Origin: Paracentrotus lividus
Lineage: Eukaryota; Echinodermata; Echinoidea; Camarodonta; Echinidae
Assembly: GCA_940671915.1 (NCBI GenBank)
Contig: CALNVZ010003434.1
Span: forward strand, 13,801,683-13,865,682
Direction: 5' to 3'
Length of the DNA stretch: 64,000 nucleotides
Shown here: piece by piece, positions 52,701 through 62,306 of the stretch
How positions within the stretch are numbered: the first letter of the stretch is position 1
Layout of the letters: every line of letters starts with the position of its first letter
Notes under the pieces: model-generated
Told to the model about the DNA's origin: nothing
Databases searched by the model: none
What the model saw: the letters and a program-made list of their open reading frames with translations, nothing else
Translations under genes and position numbers: made by a program

Positions 52701-55700
52701 CGATTACATATTTGCAAACTTTCCATGTTTTGGCATCACAAACCTGATAACTTTCTGGTTGGGAACTCAACTGGTTAGTAAGTTTCGTGCAGGAACATAT
52801 GCAGGGCAGTTTTTATGTGTATTTGTTAGAAATTAATAAAAAACAATGCATAACAATATTAATGATATTCCGGACTTATATTGTGTTTATACTTACTTTA
52901 GACTACCTCACTAGTATAAGCACTTTATTTTTACATAAACTTTAAATCTATGATTTATGTTGATTTGTTAATCAATTTGTATATTATTTATATCATTCAG
53001 CTGATGGGCCTGCATTCGCCTCTCCTCTCCAGTCATTACTAGGTGTAGTAGAGCAACAAGAACAAGAAGCAGGAGGTGCAGGGGTATGTTAACTCATGTT
53101 CGTTCATTTATATTCAATTCAAAGATGCTTTATTTCCAAATCGTTAAAAATACATAAAGCATACATGCATAATATATAAAAATCCATAATCATTAAGATT
53201 CATTGAAAAGGAAAAAGGAAACTTACAGAAAGCAAAGCTTGTAAATAATGAAGTTCCCTTAATGTACAATAATACAATTAAATATGGACAATGTACGTAC
53301 ACAAATAAATATATGCCGGTATACAAAACAGTAACATACAAGATACAAAGGTATAACGTAAATTACAGGTTACTTAAATACAAATCATAGTGCGAAATAC
53401 AAATTATACAGAATACATAATCCTATGAAGGGAGCGATAGGGGGAATAGGAGGGGGGGGGGGGTAAAAATACACTGTAGATACATGTAGTTAAGGAGCAT
53501 AGCTTGATAGCAAGTTAGATTTCATCTTGTATTTGAATGAGTTGAGATTATTGCACGAGGAAATATTATTATTTAAAGAATTCCATATTCGAGGTCCTTG
53601 ATGTCTGATTAGTTTTAGAGATCGTTCGTTTTTAACTTTAGGGTAATGAAGTTTAAAACTAGAACGAGTGGCATAACAATGAATCTGCATATTAAATTTG
53701 AAAAGCGAAGAAATATTAGTGGGTAATATTGCACTTCTATTTTTAAACATTATAATAGCAATTTGGTAAACATTTATATCAAATACGTTGATAGTCTTTA
53801 GTCTAAAAAATAATGGTTTAGAGTGAGCCAGAAAGTGTGAAGATGTACAAATTCTTAAGGCTTTTTTCTGAAGTTTAAATATTGGTTCTAATTTGGTTGA
53901 ACCAGTACAAGCCCAGGTCGTATTGCAATATTGAAGGTATGGTAAAATCAATGAATTGTATAACATGAATAATTGTTTTTCAGGTAAAACTGGTCGCAGT
54001 TTGACTAAAATTCCGATACATTTGGATATTTTGTTACAAATTTCTGCTCTACATTTGTTAAAAGTGATTTGATTGTCAAAAATAATACCAAGAAATTTTA
54101 CATGTTTTGAAAACTTGAGTTGGTTACCATTCATTAATATTTTTGAATTATTTTGATCATGCAAATCATTCTTTTTTGAAAAATATACTATATTTGTTTT
54201 CTCAAAGTTGACAATTAATTTATTTGCTCTAAACCAGTCATTGATTTTTCGAAGTTCGTAGTTTGTTGAGTGTATCAAATCATGATTATTTGGATCAGAA
54301 GCTATAATAGTGGTGTCGTCAGCAAATAATATCATTTGAAATTTTTTTGAAACATTACACAAATCATTAATATATAATAGAAAAATTAATGGACCTAGGA
54401 TCGAACCTTGAGGAATTCCTGATGTTATATCTAAAAAGGTGGAAGTGTGATTGTTATAAGAGGTACATTGCGTTCTTTTGGTGAGATAACTTCGGAACCA
54501 TTGTAATGGAATACCCTTAATACCAAAACTGTTTAATTTATACAAAAGAATTTCATGATTTATTAAGTCAAATGCTTTTGACAGAAGTATGCAGACCGTT
54601 ATTCCAAAAGTATGCAGACCGTTATTAATCTTTGTCATTAATCGGTCATGAAAGTCAATAACTGCAAGATCACATGAATAGTGTGGTCTGAAATCATATT
54701 GACAATTATTTAATAAAGAATATTGATTGAGGTGGTTAAAAAGTCTTGTGTAAATGATTCTTTCTAATATTTTAGAAAAACATGGCAATAAAGATATAGG
54801 TCTATAGTTGGAAATAAGATGAGGGTCTCCTTTCTTAAAAATAGGTATGATTTTACTAACTTTAAGATTTGTTGGGACATTACCTGTGGTGAGAGATAAA
54901 TTAAAGATATATGACAATGGCATGGCAATTAAATGGAGTATTTTTTTGATAACTTTAGAGCTGATGTCATCAATACCGACACTGGTGCTATTTTTCAGAT
55001 TTTTAACTATGTTTATCAGTTCATTTTCATTAGTTGGATTAAAATAGATATTCATGTACCATACTATGATGAACTAAAGACCCATTTGTAATAATTTCAG
55101 TGTCATTCAGTAGTGCTTTACTGTAAATTTGCAGTTGAGATTTTTGTAGCATACCAAAATTTATTCTTCCAGAAATTTTAATTATATTATCTTCATTTGG
55201 AATTTGTTGTATTGTTTGAATAGATATACTTAAAGAAATTATGTAAGATATATATTGCCTCTGTACTGTCTTTCATCTCTTATGCTTCTATAGAATTTAG
55301 TTTGATTTTAGTATCAAACATTTTTGCATGGTGAATAAAAAACAAACAAAAAAACACAGGTCTCACTATCACATGTATTATACAGTGCGTCCCAGAAAAA
55401 GTATACCCCACTTTGAGGGCCTCGTATAAGGAATTCATAAATCATGTGACCATATATCTCATGGTAAAGAGTAACTCATACTCTATTCAATGATATAAAA
55501 TTTATGTCTGTGCTGTCACGAATGACTGAGTATTCATACTTTTAAAAAAATCCGTCGAAAGTGCTTTGTACCAAGTTTGGATTATTTTGGGTTTAGCTAA
55601 TTTCAACTTACCAACTACTTCAACGTGCCCACCTTCCCTCTCAATGCATAAATCGCAGCGTCGTTGCATGTCTTGGACAGCTCGTTATTGTAATTGAGCG

Positions 55701-58700
55701 CAATTATGCGATTACCAAACACCTCCCGAAGTCGATCTCGAACTGCTACACTCCGGTGTGCAGGGGCACCATCCTCCGTGTTGCATGGTATCTCCTGACT
55801 ACAAAAACCCTCTGCTCTGTTGTTCGCTGCACCAGTTTGGTTGCATGAGGTATCCTGACACATGAAATCAATGTTTTACTTACTCCTAAGGCACTTGAAA
55901 TTCAAGGAAGGACACAATGGAAGATCATCCAGGTGTTCATACATACCAAGGCAATTGAAAGAGGATTTCATCAAGATAGCATCCCAAGTAACGCTTTATC
56001 CTTTGTGAATAACTCAGGAAGGCTTACCTCAAACAATGAATGATGATCAGGGAGCCAGGATTTCATTGACAATATACTATGAATATAATTAACATTTTCG
56101 GTCAATTCTGTTGAGCTACATTTCGCATATATGTTTGCTTAATTAATGCAAACATTTTTTTTGAACTTTCATCCACTTTGCATCATTTTCAGGCTAAAAC
56201 AAAAAACATGAGGATTATTGAAATGAAAAGTTTACTTCCGTAAAACTTGGTACAAAGCCCTTTCGACAGATTTTTTTCAAAGTTCAAGTACTCGGTCATT
56301 CGTGACAGCATTGACATAAATTTGGTATCATCGAACAGAACATGAGTTACTCTATAACATAAAATGAAAAATAAGGTCACATGATTTATGAATTTCTAAT
56401 ACGAGACCCTCAAAGTTGGGCATACTTTTTTCTGGGACGCACTGTATAGATATTTTTGAAAAGTTGTCAGAATGCACAGCCATCTGGATAATTCACAGTA
56501 TATAAAAACGATGACAATACTATGATAATAAATACAGCATTTATGTATCGCCATTGATCTAGTGAAATATTCAGAAACACAGAGGGAAAGAAAAGAGCAC
56601 ATGTATTACAGATAGCCATTATCATGATTGGAAAGAGAATATATTTTGACAACTAATTATTTCTTAACTTTATTGATCCACCATGTTAATTAACATATTT
56701 GCTACTCATGAAGATAACTCTCTTGTCTTTGATTCCACCTAGCTTGCCGTCACCCAAACCGGTACGCTCACCAACCCCACCGACATCAAACCTGAGGAGT
56801 ACTTCAACGAGATGATCTCCCTGGAGGGTCGGGACATCGGTCGCCCCAGGGAAGTCACCTCCAAGGTGCAGAAGTTCCGGGCCACCCTCTGGCTCTCGGA
56901 GAACCATCCCCTGTCACTCCAAGAGCAGGTTCTACCTATTATAGACCTGATGGCAATCAGTAATGCTCATTTTGCCAAACTCAGGGATTTCATCACCCTT
57001 CAATTGCCAGCCGGGTTCCCAGTTAAGATAGGTAACTAAGCTCCTTGGGGCCTGTTTAGCAAAACCGTCATAAGTCTAAGTTCGTGGACATCCCATTGAA
57101 ATGCGTGTTAATTCCACAACACGTGTCCCTATGGGTTGTCCAAGAACTTAGACTTATGATGGTTTTAAGAAACTGGCCCTTGGTTTCTAGATAATTTGGT
57201 CAGCAAAATGTCCTTTCTCAAGACATCCACTTTAACTTATTTGGGGGCTAGCTGTGCTGTGATTTGGTTGAATTCATGGTCTAAGTATATTTTCTGAGAT
57301 TATATGAGTATGTGGCTACTGATCAGCTGTCTTTACCACTGCAGTAAGGAGTTTTCTTGAGTCCTTGACAGTGTACATAGAAGGGGTTATCTTACTGAGC
57401 AGCAAATGATTACAAAAGTTATGATTGAGCATAGTGCCATACAAAGAGAGACACTAGCCAACTCTGTAAACAGTAGGTTTGAACACGTTGCATTATCTTT
57501 TTATGCATCTGCCCACCGAAGGTGGTGCCGGAGGCATTATGTTTTTGGGTTGTCCGTCCGTCCGTCCCTCCCGTTTGCTCGTTACCCTGATATCTTAAGA
57601 ACCACTTGAGATATCAACTTCAAACTTAGGGATAGTATGTATCTCCATAAGACAATAATCTGATTAGATTTTGGAGTATGTAGGTCAAAGGTCAAGGGTC
57701 ACAGAGGTCAAATTGTGAAATTCCATGTATTGAGTTCGTTACCACGATATCTCAAGAACCACTTGAGATATCAACTGCAAACTTGGGGATAGTATGTATC
57801 ACCATTAGAAGATGATCTGATTAGATTTTGGATTCTGTAGGTCAAAGGTCAAGGGTCACAGAGGTCAAATTGTCAAATTCCATGTATTGAGTTAGATATT
57901 GCCATACGAAGACAATCTTATTAGATTCTGGAGTATGTAGGTCAAAAATTTAGGAGGGACTATGATTTAAGAATGTTTAGGGTCACAAGGTCAAAGGTCA
58001 AGGTCAGAGATGTCTTTGTTTGAAGGAAAATGAAGTGAAGAAACTGCTATATATTTCTGATCTGGCGATGGCGGAGGCATATATTTCCACCGCGTGTGGT
58101 CGAGGATTCATCTTGTTTTACTGCTTTGTTAGGCAAGAGCATTACTAAAGAAAATACATTTAATATACCAATAACTGCTGAAGTGGAATAGGCTAGTCTC
58201 TCCTTTTCTCTGTACATAACACTGTAATCATTCGCAACGTTCGCAATCAATTGCTGCTTAGTGAGATACCTTCGGTAGTTCTGGTTTTGTGGAAAAATTG
58301 AAAGAACTTCTGAAATACATTGTTTTGTGTTGAATTAAAAAAGAAATTTTCATACTATCTCTCTTTACATAATTTCAATATGCTTTCCAATTTCCATTCT
58401 ACCAACAGAGATCCCTCTTTTCCATGTAATCAATGCATGTGTGACCTTTGGCAACCTTTATGCCAAGAAGCAACCAGTGACGGGCGTATCCAACGAAGTG
58501 ATTGAAAATTTGTCTGAGGAGCCCCCATCTGTAGTGACTGAGGATCTACTTGAGGGAGAAGGAGCTTCGCCAAAGCCACTCCCTCCAGCCACCATCTGTT
58601 GCGTTGACCCACATGTATTTGATATACCAGCAGGTAAGGATAGGGCATGATAATAGTTTCATGAAAGCTTGTCCGGTCACTTCCGGTCCTTGAGATGAAA

Positions 58701-61325
58701 AGTTGATCTCAAAGAGCTTTTTTGTAGACATGCTGTCTATTTTGTATGTGTTCATTAAATACACATCTGAATGAGAAACGCTGTTAAAAGGACTTTGATA
58801 GGCTTTTATGTTAGGTTTAGGGTTAGCTAGCAGAATTTGCTTTAGTTGTGTTGAGGATTGATGATGGAACAGTTGTTGCTGGAGCGAGTGTCATAGAACC
58901 TTCTATACTAGTCGTCATTTAATCGAATTTTATTGTATTAATCCACTTGTATCATTGAATTCTCTGTCAACTCCTATTCATCATTAGGGCAATTCCACGG
59001 TAACTGACGTTACACACAACATTAATTGTTTCAATTATTTGTGATATTACTCAGCAGGTAATAGTACATTGGTCTTCTAATCAATACAGCTCAATAATCT
59101 CATGATACTAAAGGGATTGGGCGAAAAAAATTTGACAAAACTTTTGTTCCTATGAAATGACAAACAAATATGTGTCGGTAACTGACGTTACAGAAAACGG
59201 ACATGGAATTTGATGGTGTGGATTCCAATCACATTATCTCATGTCCGAGACATGATACCTTTGATATGATATCATACTCTTCTAGACTCTTCAGTAAAGA
59301 TGTGCAAACAAAGGAAAATAATTTGTATATTTATCTTTTAGGCTATAGCAAATTTGCTAAAGGGATGTCGGTAACTGAAGTTACCCTTACATCTGCCCTG
59401 CTTTTCGTCCCTTTGCAATTTACTAAATATTCCATGACTTTTGGAATACACCAAAGTATTCACCTTTTCACTTTGGAGAAAAATCAGGGAAAAATAATAA
59501 GATAAACCATCAAAATCTGCAAAGGAGTGAATTTTGCTTATGTACTTTCCCACATATTCGTTTTTAATGAGGGTTACAGATTTCATTGAAATCAACGATA
59601 ATTGAATATTTTTTTTTAATGAATTTGAAAGATTTCATATATCTAACAACAACTGTGACGTTAGAATTAAGATAAATAGTTCAAATAACTTGGGACACAC
59701 ACTTCTTTTTTTTAATGTCATGTCCAGATTTCTGTGGAATTGCCCATTAGAGATTATGCAATTTGTACCATTGTTAAATATTTGCATTTTTCTAATACTA
59801 TAATTTTTTTAATTTCCAGGTTATTCCAAATATAGGTCTGGGGAGAGTCAAGTGAGGTATGGTGAAGATGAGCTTCTACAACTAGCCATACAACAGAGTC
59901 TGTATGAACAACAACAAACCAACAATCAAGATGAGGTTAGTAAGATGATGATGGTGGTGATGAGGATTGACGATTCATGATGATGATGAGCAAAAAGGAC
60001 CTGTCCCCCCTTCCCTCACATATATAATTTGAATGATTTTGAAATATTTGACTGCCAAAGGACCCCCCCGGAAAATCAAGAACAATAAAAACTACCCCCC
60101 CCCCCCCCCCCCCCAAGCTGAGCGAATTTGGCCACCATAATCCCCCACCCTCCTCCCATCAAGAAATCCTGAATATACTTCTGAGAAGGGTAGTGGTGGT
60201 GATTATGTTGCTAATTATGATCGTGATAACAAAATTACAGTACTGGTGTTGCATGTGATTGTGATAAATATGATGATTGGGTGATGATGGTGATAATGGT
60301 AATGATGATGTTAATGAAGAGAATAATGGTTGAGTTGGTGGTGATAGTGATGACAGACATTGATATTGAAATTTCATGGTGTATCGGCTTGTCATAAGTG
60401 AGACACATGTTTCACCAATAAACCATTACACTATTGATTTGGCCTTTCATTTGACAAAATGAGCCCTTGAACAATAGGAATGTTCATTATGAAATTCCTT
60501 ATTTAATGCTTTATAAATTTCTTTTCAAATGTTACTGTCAGTGGTCATATCAATGAATTAAACCCTGTGCAAGGAATTTATGTACATTTGTATGTTTCTA
60601 CTTCAGGTTGGGTTCATTGATGCTCTTGGTGAAACAGAAAACCTTCAATCAATTGAAGACAGACTCCTAGAAAGGTAAATTAGTTTTGCTTTTAATAATT
60701 TGCTATTTATCAATCCCCAATTTAGATGTACATTTTCCAGTAAATATATATGAGGAAGTTGAACTGATTTTTTTCTTCTATATCATGAATATTCACTGAG
60801 TAATATGTTTAATTGTTTGATTCATAATCAAGTCTCATTCGTACTATTTGTAGAAACAAAAATATTGATATTGCCACCTTTTAACTCATTGGAATATGAG
60901 GACATCTTGTAAGATATATGTAACTTTCATATTTGATGGATGTTTCATCCCAGCTCTATAACATTTCATCATCACTCTCCCATAGGGCAATTCAAGAGAG
61001 CCTTCTACTCTCTCAGACGGACGAGAGCAACAATGCATCCGGAGACCAGACCTCACCTCCATCTCAACCAACATCAAACCACACAGGGGTAGCTCTACCC
61101 CCGCAACCACCGACAGGTGAAAACACTACCAAACCCTCCATTACTACCTCTCCCCTCCCCGCCCGTCCTACCCCAGTCGGCTGTGACTTCCCCCGCAGCA
61201 GGGATGATGAGCTGAGGCTTGCTCTGGAGCTGTCGGAGAGGGAGAGGATGGATGCAGATAGAAGGAGGCAGGAGGAAGATGATGAGCTACAGAGGATACT
61301 CCAGCTCTCACTTACTGAGAAATGA
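24204..61325 (+). CDS. ANKRD13: Ankyrin repeat domain 13 (A/B/D-type) protein with four UIMs, 12 exons
   Basis: Coding exons: 24204-24302, 36678-36813, 37187-37357, 37924-38067, 51317-51500, 52387-52535, 53001-53083, 56743-57031, 58409-58633, 59820-59935, 60607-60674, 60986-61325. They sum to 2004 nt, giving 667 residues, and every phase closes. Known role: ANKRD13A/B/D bind Lys63-linked ubiquitin chains on internalised membrane receptors through their UIMs and act in endocytic sorting at the plasma membrane and endosomes. Visible support: ankyrin repeats at about 40-99 ([18 protein letters not shown], then [18 protein letters not shown]). The ANKRD13-specific core follows ([65 protein letters not shown]). 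Four UIMs lie near the C-terminus at about 509-524, 551-566, 628-642 and 651-667, ending [12 protein letters not shown]. The UIMs exclude the ANKRD13C type; which of A, B or D is closest is unclear, so the symbol is generic. Intron 1 is about 12.4 kb and intron 4 about 13.2 kb because of mobile DNA and an apparent duplicated block. Confidence 0.93.
24303..25639. other. ANKRD13 intron 1, 5' part
   Basis: No gene is seen here. It contains a GTGCAGTGCAGTG/TGTGACTGTGA simple stretch (24354-24440), loose relatives of the GTGGCATAT minisatellite, a T run followed by a G run (25190-25226), and AAGACTAA-type words leading into the target-site duplication. Confidence 0.6.
25640..25808. repeat. 169-bp target-site duplication, left copy
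   Basis: It begins CTAATTACATCAGTGTCTG and ends CGTCTGATATTAA. It is repeated at 29050-29218 with the same length and one mismatch (AAGACTAAT versus AAGACTTAT). The two copies exactly bracket the LINE at 25809-29049. Internally it contains three tandem AAGACTAATA words. Confidence 0.9.
25809..29049 (-). mobile_element. RTE-like non-LTR retrotransposon, near full length, ORF decayed
   Basis: On the minus strand the order is: an AP-endonuclease start ([18 protein letters not shown], near 28740); the endonuclease body at 28633-28148 ([28 protein letters not shown]); reverse transcriptase at 27265-26464 ([41 protein letters not shown]); and a C-terminal domain at 26253-25822 ([32 protein letters not shown]). 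Frameshifts split the ORF into at least five pieces, so it is inactive. The total length of 3.24 kb, the stop codon 13 nt from the 3' end, a short TAAG-repeat tail and the long target-site duplication all fit the RTE clade. I infer the clade from these traits and did not verify it by phylogeny. Confidence 0.85.
29050..29218. repeat. 169-bp target-site duplication, right copy
   Basis: The second copy of the direct repeat bracketing the LINE; see the left copy at 25640-25808. A related copy with indels is at about 40680-40852 in the duplicated block. Confidence 0.9.
30470..30860. repeat. Diverged minisatellite, TTTCTGTGGCATAT unit
   Basis: Imperfect repeats of about 30-60 bp built from TTTTTGTGGCATAT, GTTGACTATTTCTG and ATATGGACTA words run through this stretch. 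Looser relatives occur at 24737-24850 and 25226-25290 in the same intron, and a copy with indels at about 42060-42480. It is non-coding; predicted ORFs here are by-products of the repeat. Confidence 0.6.
30920..32593. mobile_element. Long-TIR DNA element, CAGTGCGTCCC type
   Basis: It starts CAGTGCGTCCCAAAAAGAAC and ends ...GTTCTTTTTGGGACGCCCTG, with a TA dinucleotide on each side. The terminal inverted repeats are about 400 bp each, for example GGGTGCGCAGGAATTGCCCT against AGGGCAATTCCTGCGCACCC. The 1.67-kb interior has a GA microsatellite (about 32040-32175) and no recognisable transposase. TA target sites and termini shared with the element at 55383 suggest a non-autonomous mariner-type transposon. 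It lies in ANKRD13 intron 1. Confidence 0.8.
32040..32175. repeat. (GA)n microsatellite
   Basis: Almost pure GAGAGA sequence on the plus strand inside the long-TIR element. Long open frames across it in several frames are compositional. Confidence 0.95.
33411..34065. mobile_element. Foldback MITE, CTCCGGGCTG family
   Basis: The left end TTAAAGGAGGACTCCGGGCT is inverted at the right end, AGCCCGGAGAAGTTCTTTAA. Further in, AAAATTTCATCAAAATCGG is inverted as CCGATTTTGATGAAATTTTC, so the TIRs exceed 100 bp. It is 655 bp, without a credible ORF. A copy is at about 44999-45644 in the duplicated block. Confidence 0.75.
34112..34345. repeat. Dispersed repeat related to 2186-2360
   Basis: It shares an ordered series of words with the HPS4-intron block, including CAAACATTTTTGTGCTAAAA, TTTTTCAAAATATCAAATGGCT and CAGACACACAAC. 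A copy with indels lies at about 45680-45910. Confidence 0.4.
35377..35798. repeat. Cluster of TGTCCGTCCGTGACA motifs
   Basis: The 15-mer TGTCCGTCCGTGACA occurs at 35398-35412, 35420-35434 and 35784-35798. One-mismatch or extended versions occur at 35377-35391 (CGTCTGTG) and about 35605-35621 (CCCGTCCGTCCGTGATA). All are on the same strand, irregularly spaced in ANKRD13 intron 1, and repeated with the block near 47055-47475. Confidence 0.75.
38226..38984. other. Spacer between the two large duplicated blocks
   Basis: Intronic sequence not present in the second block. It opens with four CCACAAATTGTC words (one inverted), has a GTGTGTGTGTGT run near 38505 and a ...TTTGACCTTTGACCTG stretch near 38926, and no coding content. 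Confidence 0.6.
38985..49875. repeat. Large duplicated block, copy 2 (indel-rich)
   Basis: It is collinear with 27421-38225 at an offset of about 11.6 kb. Differences are mostly one-base insertions or deletions, many in homopolymers, spread evenly over LINE, introns and exons; base substitutions are few. The first kilobase is the worst. It includes the LINE 5' part (about 38990-40680), the long-TIR element (42539-44194), the CTCCGGGC element (44999-45644) and broken copies of ANKRD13 exons 2-4. It is probably an assembly duplicate; see the findings. Confidence 0.85.
48349..49720 (+). pseudogene. Frameshifted second copies of ANKRD13 exons 2, 3 and 4
   Basis: Exon 2 copy at 48349-48478 (130 nt versus 136), exon 3 copy at 48851-49019 (169 versus 171), exon 4 copy at 49578-49720 (143 versus 144). 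Splice sites are preserved, but each exon carries frame-breaking indels: in exon 2 an extra A, lost A, C and T, and a scrambled CGTTTCGATGCAG stretch; in exon 3 a lost G and a lost A; in exon 4 a lost C. They could not contribute to a working ANKRD13 as written. They are either assembly errors or dead exons. Confidence 0.85.
49885..49915. repeat. C-run / poly(A) tract
   Basis: A run of C followed by about 26 A, just past the end of duplicated copy 2. Copy 1 has a different sequence here (CACCACAAATTGTC repeats), so this marks the point where the two copies part. Confidence 0.7.
49916..51316. other. ANKRD13 intron 4, 3' part
   Basis: Unique AT-rich intron with a G-run at about 50682-50701, the 25-N gap, and a TATATA run near 51001-51019. 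No gene or clear mobile element is seen. Confidence 0.6.
50792..50816. other. Assembly gap, 25 N
   Basis: Exactly 25 unresolved bases in ANKRD13 intron 4, between the duplicated block and exon 5. The true gap size is unknown. Confidence 0.99.
52124..52226 (+). pseudogene. Upstream partial duplicate of ANKRD13 exon 6
   Basis: About 103 nt nearly identical (four substitutions) to the first two thirds of exon 6 (52387-52535), with an intact acceptor (ATCTTAG) and encoding [20 protein letters not shown] and onward to LVTK. Homology stops after LVTK, so the [13 protein letters not shown] part is missing. The following GTCATT is a poor donor; reading on meets a stop at 52259-52261. Splicing this copy to exon 6 would create an immediate stop. 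It is probably a dead exon, or it makes a truncated isoform. Confidence 0.75.
53105..55230 (-). mobile_element. CR1/L2-like LINE, 5' truncated, RT motif A damaged
   Basis: A continuous frame at 55055-53490 (521 residues) covers the reverse transcriptase: [79 protein letters not shown]. Motif A reads ILLSKAFD where active elements have LDLSKAFD, so a catalytic aspartate is missing, next to a 23-bp tandem duplication. Upstream, 55056-55230 still resembles LINE coding sequence but is frameshifted, and no endonuclease is present. The 3' end, near 53107, has AATAAAGCATC and a TTGAATTGAATATA tail. It is antisense in ANKRD13 intron 8. The clade is judged from RT style only. Confidence 0.8.
55383..56444 (-). 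mobile_element. Mariner-type DNA transposon remnant
   Basis: TIRs of about 200 bp: the left end CAGTGCGTCCCAGAAAAAGT is matched by the right end ACTTTTTTCTGGGACGCACTG, flanked by TA on both sides. On the minus strand, 55863-55615 encodes a fragment with [20 protein letters not shown], which resembles the QQDGAPAH...VRDWL block of Tc1/mariner DDE transposases. The rest of the transposase is missing, so it is inactive. The termini resemble those of the element at 30920-32593. Confidence 0.8.
57048..57179. mobile_element. Foldback MITE, GGGCCTGTTT family
   Basis: An inverted repeat over nearly its whole 132 bp: GGGCCTGTTTAGCAAAACC and CATAAGTCTAAGTTC on the left, GAACTTAGACTTATGATGG and TTTTAAGAAACTGGCCC on the right. 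It begins 16 nt inside ANKRD13 intron 9, right after the exon 9 splice donor. Confidence 0.75.
57505..58115. repeat. Dispersed CCGAAGGTGG / AGGTCAAAGGTCAAGG repeat
   Basis: It starts near GCCCACCGAAGGTGGTGCCGG and GGTTGTCCGTCCGTCCGTCC. It then has two or three diverged tandem units of about 150 bp, each with ATATCTTAAGAACCACTTGA, GGGATAGTATGTATC, CTGATTAGATTTTGGA and GTAGGTCAAAGGTCAAGGGT. It ends around ATGGCGGAGGCATATATTTC and CACCGCGTGTGG. I know this style as a common repeat of marine invertebrate genomes. It lies in ANKRD13 intron 9 and is non-coding. Confidence 0.6.
60085..60115. repeat. Poly(C) run
   Basis: Some 20 or more C in a row in ANKRD13 intron 10, next to ATGATGGTGATG-type simple sequence (59940-60365). 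Its length is likely unreliable. Confidence 0.8.
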
Positions 61326-62144
61326 CGTCCAAAAGATATGGGACTTTTGCTTAGAGCCAGAAGGGGGTTAAGCTATGTAATGTGACAGACTTTACGGTCT
61401 TCTGGTTCCAGTAGGACTAAGAGATATGGGACTTGTGCTGAGAGCCAGAATGGGTTAAGCTGTTTAATGTAGCAGACTTTATGGCCTTCTGGTTTCAAAT
61501 ACTGGATCAATAAGTTAAAGAACGACGTCCAAGAGATATTACTTTTACTTAGAGCCAGAAGGATGTTAAGCTATGTAATGTAACAAACTTTATAACCTTC
61601 TGGTTCCAAATACTGTATAAGTGGTTATTTTCGCGGTGACTTTATTTTCGCGAATTTCGCGAGTCGGTCATCGCGAAAATTTCCACTTCAGTACAAGGCT
61701 ATTTATAGTAATGAAGTCATCACGAAAATCGCGAAATTTTGCTCTCGTGAATTTTCCCAATTAGTCCAAAATCGCGAAAATATCTGTACGCGAAAATATT
61801 GGCTTATACAGTAGACAGAGCTAAAGAATGACATTTGAGAGATATGGGACTTTTACTTAGATCAAGAAGGGGGTCAAGCTATGTTATGTAACAGACTTGA
61901 CAGCCTTCTGGATCAAAGTAGACAAAAACCAAAGAATAACATCCAAGAGTTATGGAACTTTTCCTTAGAGCCAGAAGGGGGTTAAGCTACATGTATGTAA
62001 TGTAACAGACTTTACCGCCTTCTGGTTCTAAAAAAAGAGAGCTAAAGAATTATGTTCAAGAGACATGGGACTTTGCTTTGAGCCATTAGGGGGTTCAGCT
62101 ATATTATGGGACAGACTTTAAGGCCTTCTGGTTCCAGTAAGCAA
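61317..62144 (+). repeat. Array of ~100-bp hairpin-forming repeats in ANKRD13 3' UTR
   Basis: Six imperfect tandem units (starting about 61317, 61420, 61512, 61814, 61925 and 62039) share the order GA.GTCCAAGAGATATGGGAC, TTAGAGCCAGAAGGGGGTTA, AGCTATGTAATGTAACAGAC, CCTTCTGGTTCCA. In each, GAGCCAGAAGG can pair with CCTTCTGGTTC to make an 11-bp stem with a loop of about 35 nt. The first unit contains the ANKRD13 stop codon. A MITE splits units 3 and 4. Two more diverged units follow at about 62480-62675. Confidence 0.8.
61611..61813. mobile_element. CpG-rich MITE, TACTGTATAAG termini
   Basis: It starts TACTGTATAAGTGG and ends GGCTTATACAGTA. The interior is packed with TCGCGAAAAT and ATTTTCGCGA words in both orientations. 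It is about 203 bp, and TA at the ends is compatible with a Tc1/mariner-like target. It is inserted between units 3 and 4 of the 3' UTR repeat array, so it is younger than the array. The decayed relative is at 14738-14931. Confidence 0.75.
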
Positions 62145-62306
62145 ATAATCACCGTTGACCCAAATGATGGGAAGTCTATCACTTCCCAGGCAAGCTGGAT
62201 AAGCTATCTCCTCCGAAGCAAAGCTGAGGAGAGATAGCGTGTACATCCAGCTTGCCGTGGAAGTGATATACTTCAAATAATTTGGATCAAGAGGTGATTA
62301 TTTGCT
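62140..62306. repeat. 167-bp near-palindrome (foldback)
   Basis: The left arm AGCAAATAATCACC...ATCACTTCCCAGGCAAGCTGGAT is inverted on the right as ATCCAGCTTGCCGTGGAAGTGAT...GGTGATTATTTGCT. The arms are about 75-80 bp with scattered mismatches around a loop near GAAGCAAAGC. It sits between units 6 and 7 of the hairpin array. It is either a MITE or a transcribed long hairpin. Confidence 0.75.
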
